Assembly: GCA_004322045.1 (NCBI GenBank)
Contig: SCRN01000011.1
Span: forward strand, 62,001-126,000
Reading direction: 5' to 3'
DNA from: Paraburkholderia sp.
GTDB lineage: Bacteria; Pseudomonadota; Gammaproteobacteria; Burkholderiales; Burkholderiaceae
Length of the DNA: 64,000 nucleotides
Below are positions 60,798 to 64,000 of this stretch, one piece after another. Both the position numbers and the translations under genes were made by a program. The first letter of the stretch is position 1. Every line of letters starts with the position of its first letter. Under the pieces are notes generated by a model. That model was not told where the DNA came from, ran no database searches, and worked only from the letters and a program-made list of their open reading frames with translations.

Positions 60798-62513
60798 CTA
60801 GGCCCCGCCGCGCTCTTGAGCGACCGTGGCCGGCGTAGGCGCCGTCTTCGCATCGCGCAGTTCGCGACGCAAGATTTTGCCTACGTTCGTCTTGGGCAAG
60901 TCCGTGCGGAATTCGACGATCTTGGGCCGCTTGTATCCAGTCAGTTGCTCTTTGCAGAAAGCGATGACGTCGGCTTGCGTCAGCGCCGGATCGCGCTTGA
61001 CGATCACGAGCTTGACCGCCTCGCCCGAGTGCTCATCTGGGACGCCGACGGCGGCGACTTCGAGCACACCCGGATGCTTGGCGACGACATCTTCGATCTC
61101 GTTCGGGTACACGTTGAAACCGGACACGAGAATCATGTCCTTCTTGCGGTCGATGATCTTGAAATAGCCGCGCTCGTCGACGATGCCGATGTCGCCCGTT
61201 TTGAAGAAGCCATCGGGCGTCATCACCTTGGCGGTCTCGTCGGGTCGATTCCAGTAGCCTGCCATCACCTGCGGCCCACGGATGCAGATTTCGCCGGGCT
61301 GCCCGATCGGCATTTCGTTGTTGTCGTCGTCGCGGATCGACATTTCGGTCGAGGGGATCGGAAGCCCGATCGTGCCGCTGAATTCGGTTGCCGTCACCGG
61401 ATTGCAGCAAGCGCTCGGCGAGGTTTCCGACAAGCCGTACCCTTCGATCACGGGCACATGCGTCCGCTCGTACCAACGCTTGGCCACCGCCTCCTGCAAC
61501 GCCATGCCTCCCGCATTGGCCACCATCAGCTTCGAGAAGTCGAGCTTGGCGAAATCAGGATGATTGAGCATCGCGTTGTAGAGCGTGTTCACGGCCGGGA
61601 AGGTGTTGATCGGAAAGCCCTGCAACTGCTTGATCATGCCTTTGATATCGCGCGGATTCGGAATCAGCACCCCGAGCCCGCCCGTGCGGATCGTCAACAT
61701 CGCGCAAACGGTCAACGCGTAGATGTGATACAGGGGCAATGCGATCACGTTGACGATTTGCGTCACTTCCGGATGCAGCGAGTGCGCCGGCTCGTGCCAA
61801 GCCGCCGATTGCAGCACATTCGCGACGATGTTGCCGTGGGTGAGCGTGGCGCCTTTCGCTACGCCGGTCGTGCCGCCCGTATATTGAAGAAAGGCGACGT
61901 CGTCACGCGTGAGCTTTGCAGCGGCGAACGACAGCCGAGAACCTTGCGCGAGCATGTCGTTGAATTTGACGTGGCCCGGCAAATCCCAAGCCGGCACCAT
62001 CTTCTTGACACGACGCACGACGAAATTGACGATGTGCCCTTTCAAGCCCATCAAATCGCCCATCGACGCCACCACGACGTGTTTGATCGCCGTGTTGCGC
62101 ACGACCGCCTGCAGCGTGACCGCGAAGTTTTCGAGCAAAACGATGGCTTCGGCTCCGCTGTCTTTCAGTTGATGCTCGAGTTCGCGCGGCGTATAGAGCG
62201 GATTGACGTTGACGACCACATAGCCCGCGCGCAGCACAGCCGCCAGCACGACCGGGTATTGCAGCACGTTGGGCATCATGATCGCCACGCGCGCGCCGCG
62301 GGCGAGCCCCTTCGCTTGAAACCAGGCGCCCACCTGCTGCGAGAGCGTGTCCAACTCGCCATAGGTGATCGACTTGCCCATGCAGACGAATACACGCGAT
62401 GCGCGGTATTGCCGGAAGCTGTCTTCGAGCAATTCGCCGACCGACGTGTACGCCGACGCGTCGATTTCGGCTGGGACGCCGGGCGGATACGATTTCAACC
62501 AGATTTTTTCCAT
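60798..62513 (-). CDS. fadD: Long-chain fatty acid--CoA ligase
   Basis: A 571-residue adenylate-forming enzyme. The AMP-binding signature is QYTGGTTGVAKGATLTHGN, followed by GYGLSETSPS and the C-terminal KTGDIGIVDERGYFKIIDRKKDMILVSGFN. It activates fatty acids to acyl-CoA for beta-oxidation or membrane lipids. It begins MEKIWLKSYPPGVPAEID and stands alone. Confidence 0.94.
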   Translation of the reverse strand: MEKIWLKSYPPGVPAEIDASAYTSVGELLEDSFRQYRASRVFVCMGKSITYGELDTLSQQVGAWFQAKGLARGARVAIMMPNVLQYPVVLAAVLRAGYVVVNVNPLYTPRELEHQLKDSGAEAIVLLENFAVTLQAVVRNTAIKHVVVASMGDLMGLKGHIVNFVVRRVKKMVPAWDLPGHVKFNDMLAQGSRLSFAAAKLTRDDVAFLQYTGGTTGVAKGATLTHGNIVANVLQSAAWHEPAHSLHPEVTQIVNVIALPLYHIYALTVCAMLTIRTGGLGVLIPNPRDIKGMIKQLQGFPINTFPAVNTLYNAMLNHPDFAKLDFSKLMVANAGGMALQEAVAKRWYERTHVPVIEGYGLSETSPSACCNPVTATEFSGTIGLPIPSTEMSIRDDDNNEMPIGQPGEICIRGPQVMAGYWNRPDETAKVMTPDGFFKTGDIGIVDERGYFKIIDRKKDMILVSGFNVYPNEIEDVVAKHPGVLEVAAVGVPDEHSGEAVKLVIVKRDPALTQADVIAFCKEQLTGYKRPKIVEFRTDLPKTNVGKILRRELRDAKTAPTPATVAQERGGA

Positions 62514-62635
62514 GCGGCGTCTCCCTGAACTTTTCGAATGGTCGTGCTAAAAGGCGCATCCTAGCCGGTCGCATCGCTCGAAACAACCGAATTAGATACC
62601 GACTTCGAACTTCAAGAACACCGCTTGCATCACAT

Positions 62636-64000
62636 TCAGACGTTTGCACGCTCCACTTCGACGAGACAATCGTAGAACGTGGCGGAACCGCCGAGGTCGG
62701 TCAGCGCCTGGCTAGTCACCTGATTGGCGTTGCACCCATCTGGGGCAAGCTTCTTCCACCAGATCGACAAGCCGACGACCAAGCCTTCGCGCGCTCGATC
62801 CGAAACGCGGGCGCGAGCCTGAAGAGCGCCTCGGTCGTTGCGGATCCGGACCATGTCGCCGTCGCCGATGCGACGTATCGCCGCATCCGCCGGATGAATG
62901 TCTAGATACGGCTCGCGCTCGCTTTCGCGCAGGCTGTCGATGTTGACGAAGGTGCTATTGAGAAAGTGGCGAGCCGGTGGCGAAATCATCGCAAGCGGGT
63001 AGCGGGCCGCGAGCTCGGGCGACCCGTCGACGGACTCATGCGGCGGTACGTAATCGGGCAGCGGATCCATCCCTTCACGGTCGAGCAAAGTGCTCGCGAA
63101 TTCGCATTTGCCCGACGGCGTGCGAAATCCGCCTTCCGCGAACGGCGCATCGGGCAGGTTCAGCTTGGCCCAGCCCTGTTCGTTCAGCTGCGTCCAATCG
63201 ACGCCCCGAAGCGCGGGGTCGTCCCAACGAAACGCGCTGCGGCCGATGGCTTCGTCGCTTTCGAAGAGCGCCGGCTCATCCAGCCCCATGCGCTGCGCGA
63301 GACCGCGAAAGATATCGGTGTTCGGCCGCGCTTGCCCGATCGGCGCGATCGCCGGCCGATTGACCATGACGTAGGTGTGACCGTACGAGCGATGCACGTC
63401 GAAGTGCTCGAGCTGCGTCGTGGCCGGCAGCACGAGATCGGCGTAATCGGCGGTATCCGTCTGAAAATGCTCGAGAACGATCGTGAACAGATCCTCACGC
63501 GCGAACCCTGCGGCAACGCGGGCCGAATCGGGCGCCACGGCAACCGGGTTGGAGTTATAAACGACCAGCGCTTCGATCTTCGGCCCGAAGGCCGTGTCGC
63601 CTTCATGCAGCAATGCATCGCCGATCGCGTTCATATTGATGATCCGCGGCAACTCACTCGGCCAACCGGGCAGCAGATCGGGGCGCTGCAGCGCCGCCGT
63701 GTCGAACGGCGTCCAACCCGACGACGACAGCAGCAACCCTCCGGCGCGGTCGCGCCAGGCGCCGGTGAGCGACGGCAGGCAAGCAATGGCGCGTGTGGCG
63801 TTGCCCCCGCCTCTTACGCGCTGCATCCCGTAATTGAGACGAATGGCGGCCTTTCGGGTCTTGCCGTAGAGCCGCGCGAGGTCGACCAGTTCCGCCTCGT
63901 CGATGCCGCAGATCTGCGCCACGCGCGCCGGCGGATACGCCGCCGCTCGGCGCTTCAGCGCCTCGAAACCGACCGTATGCGCCGCAACATAGGCGTGATC
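62636..64000 (-). CDS. Molybdopterin oxidoreductase, C-terminal part (partial)
   Basis: 455 codons run off the window edge, so the 5' end with any iron-sulfur motif is missing. The visible part has an MopB catalytic segment (ALVVYNSNPVAVAPDS, DTADYADLVLPATTQLEHFDVHRSYG) and the C-terminal MopB_CT domain (YLDIHPADAAIRRIGDGDMVRIRND). This fits assimilatory or DMSO-reductase-family enzymes annotated as molybdopterin-dependent oxidoreductases in Burkholderia. Substrate unknown. It ends 122 bases before fadD. Confidence 0.88.
   Translation of the reverse strand, partial: DHAYVAAHTVGFEALKRRAAAYPPARVAQICGIDEAELVDLARLYGKTRKAAIRLNYGMQRVRGGGNATRAIACLPSLTGAWRDRAGGLLLSSSGWTPFDTAALQRPDLLPGWPSELPRIINMNAIGDALLHEGDTAFGPKIEALVVYNSNPVAVAPDSARVAAGFAREDLFTIVLEHFQTDTADYADLVLPATTQLEHFDVHRSYGHTYVMVNRPAIAPIGQARPNTDIFRGLAQRMGLDEPALFESDEAIGRSAFRWDDPALRGVDWTQLNEQGWAKLNLPDAPFAEGGFRTPSGKCEFASTLLDREGMDPLPDYVPPHESVDGSPELAARYPLAMISPPARHFLNSTFVNIDSLRESEREPYLDIHPADAAIRRIGDGDMVRIRNDRGALQARARVSDRAREGLVVGLSIWWKKLAPDGCNANQVTSQALTDLGGSATFYDCLVEVERANV

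Overview
This window is a GC-rich stretch of core chromosome from a betaproteobacterium, most likely Burkholderia sensu lato (Burkholderiaceae). The evidence is gene order and protein character: prmA-DUF3426-tpx-PfkB kinase, a Lys/Ala-repeat histone H1-like protein, NrdA/NrdB, rplU-rpmA-obg-proB, rppH-proS, pilBCD-coaE-zapD-yacG, secA-argJ, lpxC, and a complete dcw (division and cell wall) cluster from mraZ to ftsZ. I cannot fix the genus from sequence alone.

Layout. 1-3.6 kb: end of prmA, a zinc-ribbon membrane protein, thiol peroxidase, a PfkB kinase and a glycine-zipper lipoprotein (+ strand). 3.8-11.8 kb (- strand): H1-like DNA-binding protein, class Ia ribonucleotide reductase (nrdB, nrdA; nrdA has NrdR-type boxes over its promoter), ampD, a small membrane protein and a CcsA-like protein. 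11.9-20.6 kb: ffh and hpt (+), proS (-), rppH and a CNP1-like lipoprotein (+), then proB, obg, rpmA, rplU (-). 20.9-24.9 kb: a complete group II intron with reverse transcriptase/maturase sits between the ispB -10 box and the ispB start codon, followed by ispB and tRNA-Pro(CGG). 25.3-27.2 kb: a hipBA-type toxin-antitoxin pair with a well-organised operator region, inserted between the tRNA and core genes. 27.4-34.0 kb (+): a CorC-type transporter, pilB-pilC-pilD, coaE, zapD, yacG. 34.1-39.6 kb (-): mutT-like Nudix, DUF815 ATPase, argJ, secA. 39.8 kb: dciA-like (+). 40.4-59.6 kb (-): lpxC, ftsZ, ftsA, ftsQ, ddl, murC, murG, ftsW, murD, mraY, murF, murE, ftsI, ftsL, rsmH, mraZ. 59.9-64 kb (-): coq7, a long-chain acyl-CoA ligase, and the C-terminal part of a molybdopterin oxidoreductase.

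How it works together. The dcw block makes UDP-MurNAc-pentapeptide and lipid II (murE, murF, mraY, murD, murG, murC, ddl), flips or polymerises and crosslinks it at the septum (ftsW, ftsI), and builds the divisome (ftsL, ftsQ, ftsA, ftsZ). Many stop and start codons overlap as ATGA, implying translational coupling. It is headed by mraZ, whose promoter carries four 10-bp-phased MraZ-type boxes. lpxC and zapD tie the envelope and Z-ring functions to this region.

Most unusual features: (1) a 39-codon reading frame linking ftsW and murG by ATGA overlaps at both ends, ending in a duplicated copy of the FtsW C-terminus; (2) a group II intron lying a few bases downstream of the apparent ispB transcription start; (3) a symmetric four-site operator around the hipBA promoter; (4) NrdR boxes with three-turn spacing on the nrdA promoter, far upstream of the start codon. 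I see no CRISPR array, insertion sequence with terminal repeats, rRNA or prophage. No wholly new multi-gene system is evident.
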